This document shows, piece after piece, positions 6,101-6,820 of a stretch of 6,820 nucleotides of DNA. The stretch spans positions 1 to 6,820 of the forward strand of contig WRDC01000076.1 in the NCBI GenBank assembly GCA_009783635.1, read 5' to 3'. Position numbers and translations under genes: made by a program. The notes below the pieces were generated by a model, which searched no databases, was not told where the DNA came from, and saw nothing but the letters and a program-made list of their open reading frames with translations. The DNA comes from Methanimicrococcus sp. Its GTDB lineage: Archaea > Halobacteriota > Methanosarcinia > Methanosarcinales > Methanosarcinaceae. The number at the start of each line of letters is the position of its first letter. Position 1 is the first letter of the stretch.

Positions 6101-6402
6101 CCGCCGAATTCATGGAAAAGAACGGTATTTCAATGGACATCGTCTTAAAAGTCCACGAAGGAACGCCCAACGTCATTGACCGCATACGGAAAAATGAAGT
6201 CGATTTGATTATCAACACCCCGACCGAAAAGACAAAAGCCCGCCGCGACGGCTCCAAAATCCGCCGCGCGGCCGTTGACTACGGTGTGCCGTATATCACA
6301 ACGCTCCAAAGCGCCAAAATATCCGGAAAGGCAATCATCGCCGCCAAAGAGAAAGAATGGACCATTAAATCCATTCAGAACTACAACAAGGACAGCGCCT
6401 GA
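3187..6402 (+). CDS. carB: Carbamoyl-phosphate synthase, large subunit
   Basis: CarB makes carbamoyl phosphate from bicarbonate, two ATP and ammonia that the CarA glutaminase releases from glutamine; the product feeds pyrimidine and arginine synthesis. The protein is 1071 residues, normal for the family. The first ATP-grasp half (carboxyphosphate) has GSGPIVIGQAAEFDFSG near 14-30, RPAFTLGGAGGG at 169-180, and metal-site residues Q284, E298 and N300 (equivalent to E. coli Q285, E299, N301). A linking oligomerisation region covers about 400-545. The second half (carbamoyl phosphate) has GSGPIRIGQGIEFDY from about 553, RPSYVLGGRA at 708-717, and Q822, E834 and N836. The C-terminal MGS-like allosteric domain (about 936-1071) has IGTKGTA at 967-973 and DLIINTP at 1006-1012. 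I chose ATG 3187 because MPKRED matches archaeal homologues and GTGA at 3178-3181 is a modest Shine-Dalgarno. A TTG at 3133 in the same frame would add 18 unlikely residues. No carA is adjacent. Confidence 0.98.
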   Translation: MPKREDVKRVLLIGSGPIVIGQAAEFDFSGTQACRALKEEGVEIVLVNSNPATIMTDPETADVVYVEPINVEILEKIIAKEKPDSIIAGIGGQTGLNMTTELAERGILQKYGVKILGTQVESIKNTEDRERFKDLMISIGERVPRSKAVKTMEEVEAATKEFGLPLIIRPAFTLGGAGGGIARTREELLEISEKGLKKSRIHQLLIEESVLGWEEIEFEVMRDKNDTCIVICTMENIDPMGIHTGESMVVAPILTMPPKDIQMLREAAIRILKTLSIEGGCNIQFAYNPENSDYRIIEVNPRVSRSSALASKATGFPIARMTAKIAIGKSLDELVKGVRAGSDNWEPSIDYVVSKVARWPFDKFATTNRTLTTAMKSTGEVMAIGGQVEDALQKAIRGLDIGKHIDEYFWTEAEIENLLKNPTDERIFVIIYALKKGYSVKTIADWTKINPFFIEKISNFVMFEKTLKKEQLTPELLAKAKKLGFTDERISELTDKSRAEITDMRLKEKMDASYRMVDPCAKELESFTPYYYTEYGVENLSKSNENEKILILGSGPIRIGQGIEFDYCTVHAVKALREEGIETLIINNNPETVSTDYDTADKLFFEPLTLEDVMNVIEKENPSGVLIQFGGQTSVNLAIPLEAELKRRGVKTKIMGTAPKDIDMAEDRERFNILMKSLGILQPEAGYAASEKQAFEIAEKIGYPVLVRPSYVLGGRAMEVVYDKDELGKYIKEAVRVTRDHPILIDDFLEGAREIDVDAVSDGTDVFIGAIMEHIEEAGIHSGDSACVIPPQTLSEETLKIVRNYTKKIALALNVKGMVNIQMAEKDGKVYVLEANPRSSRTVPFVSKAIGIPLAKIAAKIMIGKSLKDQGYIADKEPQIKHVAVKEVILPFDKLPGADPLLSPEMKSTGEVMGIDYDYCLAFYKAEMAADNTLPLKGTVFMSVRDKDKEEMLEVAKDMTSVGLKMIGTKGTAEFMEKNGISMDIVLKVHEGTPNVIDRIRKNEVDLIINTPTEKTKARRDGSKIRRAAVDYGVPYITTLQSAKISGKAIIAAKEKEWTIKSIQNYNKDSA

Positions 6403-6410
6403 AAAGGCTG

Positions 6411-6540
6411 CTATAAATTGCTAAATGTTGCTAAAAACTTCTAAAAACTTCTAAAAACTTCTAAAAACTTCTAAAAACTTCTAAAAGTTTCTAAAAAGTT
6501 TCTAAAAAGTTTCTAAAAGTTCCTAAAAAGTTTCTAAATT
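6411..6540. repeat. 10-11-bp phased A-tract array after carB
   Basis: Units begin with CTATAAATTG and CTAAATGTTG (6411-6430). Five perfect 10-bp copies of CTAAAAACTT follow (6431-6480), then 10- and 11-bp variants of CTAAAA(A)GTTT to 6533, and a fading CTAAATT. The array starts 8 bp after the carB stop. A4-A5 runs recur at helical spacing, predicting curved DNA. On the minus strand the runs are T4-T5, downstream of the convergent gene at the right edge. Confidence 0.94.
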
Positions 6541-6605
6541 GCTCCTCGGCTCCGGTCACAATTTCCTCTGACTTGGAGCCGGCATATGTTTTGAGGGGCG
6601 CCTGA

Positions 6606-6679
6606 CGGTGCCCTTCTTCTTTTTTTAAAGTTTATTCAAAATGAGACGTCTTTTTTTTAAGTTGGAGAAAAGGGCACCG
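6606..6679. repeat. 10-bp inverted repeat flanking T-runs
   Basis: CGGTGCCCTT (6606-6615) and AAGGGCACCG (6670-6679) are perfect inverted copies separated by 54 bp. The spacer is AT-rich and contains the two T-runs assigned to carB termination. They could form a long-loop stem in transcripts of either strand, or mark the ends of a small insertion. No target duplication is evident. Confidence 0.6.
6616..6658 (+). terminator. Probable oligo-T terminator of carB
   Basis: The carB strand has T7 at 6620-6626 and T8 at 6651-6658, about 220-250 bp after the carB stop. The closer A-tract array provides no T-runs on this strand. Oligo-T on the non-template strand is the usual archaeal termination signal. 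The distance implies a long 3' untranslated region containing the array. Confidence 0.45.
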
Positions 6680-6683
6680 AATT

Positions 6684-6820
6684 TTAATTGTACTGTTGTT
6701 GCTGTTGGCCGTTGCTGCCGTTTACATTATCGCCATTGCTGCCGCCACTGGCTGCTGCCATTGCTGCTGCCATTGCTGCTGCCACTGGCTGCTGCCACTG
6801 GCTGCTGCCACTGGCTGCCA
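6684..6820 (-). CDS. C-terminal tail of an unidentified low-complexity protein (5' truncated by window)
   Basis: On the minus strand one frame runs from the window edge to TAA at 6686-6684. It gives 44 residues ending GGSNGDNVNGSNGQQQQQYN. The last ~20 residues, rich in Gly/Ser/Asn and then Gln, look like a flexible tail. Further upstream the same frame becomes Ala/Met/Gln-Trp-rich, because the underlying DNA repeat has 13-bp units that rotate the frame. The other two minus frames stop earlier, at TAA codons near 6726 and 6729. GC content is far above the spacer, consistent with coding. No domain is visible, so function is unknown. The real reading frame upstream cannot be settled from this fragment, and it might even be non-coding. 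It converges on carB. Confidence 0.42.
   Translation of the reverse strand, partial: AASGSSQWQQPVAAAMAAAMAAASGGSNGDNVNGSNGQQQQQYN
6736..6820. repeat. Mixed 12/13-bp GC-rich tandem array at the window edge
   Basis: Read on the minus strand, units beginning TGGC lie in series: a short 10-bp unit (6820-6811), TGGCAGCAGCCAG of 13 bp (6810-6798 and 6797-6785), TGGCAGCAGCAA of 12 bp (6784-6773 and 6772-6761), the 13-bp form again (6760-6748), and a 12-bp variant with one change (6747-6736). The array probably continues beyond the window. The 12-bp form keeps frame; each 13-bp form shifts it by one. Confidence 0.92.

Overview
The window most likely comes from a methanogenic archaeon of the Methanosarcina group. 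It carries GatE, the archaea-specific subunit of the GatDE Glu-tRNA(Gln) amidotransferase, and a CarB whose N-terminus (MPKRED...) and body read like Methanosarcinaceae CarB as I remember it. The host-associated genus Methanimicrococcus is one possibility, but nothing here proves the genus. The two housekeeping genes have moderate GC content and lie in very AT-rich, repeat-laden spacer DNA.

Layout: (1) 1-945, plus strand, the C-terminal half of gatE, cut by the window edge. (2) 946-1272, a convergent intergenic region. It holds three 29-bp T-rich tandem repeats just after gatE, then an ~11-bp array of phased A-tracts. (3) 1273-1722, minus strand, a 149-residue ribbon-helix-helix protein with a coiled coil and a Trp-rich C-terminal tail. 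Its upstream region carries a TATA-like box and several WATCAAA heptads that could be its operators. (4) 1723-3186, about 1.46 kb with no gene I can support. It contains a 13-bp tandem array, potential RNA hairpins, palindromes and short coding-like fragments that may be remnants. (5) 3187-6402, plus strand, complete carB (1071 aa), preceded by a plausible promoter and an inverted repeat. carA is not adjacent. (6) 6403-6683, a second phased A-tract array (10-11 bp period), T-runs and a 10-bp inverted repeat between convergent genes. (7) 6684-6820, minus strand, the C-terminal tail of an unidentified low-complexity protein encoded by a 12/13-bp GC-rich repeat that rotates the reading frame.

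How it works together: gatE (Gln-tRNA formation) and carB (carbamoyl phosphate for arginine and pyrimidines) both use glutamine-derived ammonia, but they do not form an operon. The most unusual content is the spacer DNA. Each of the two convergent gene ends has an array of A5/A6 (T5/T6) tracts spaced by about one helical turn. The two arrays use different words but the same design, which suggests a function in termination, DNA curvature or chromatin. I see no transposon, CRISPR array, tRNA or rRNA. No complete new multi-gene system is evident. The best candidates for something undescribed are the arrays at gene ends, the RHH protein with its possible operator set, and the frame-rotating repeat.
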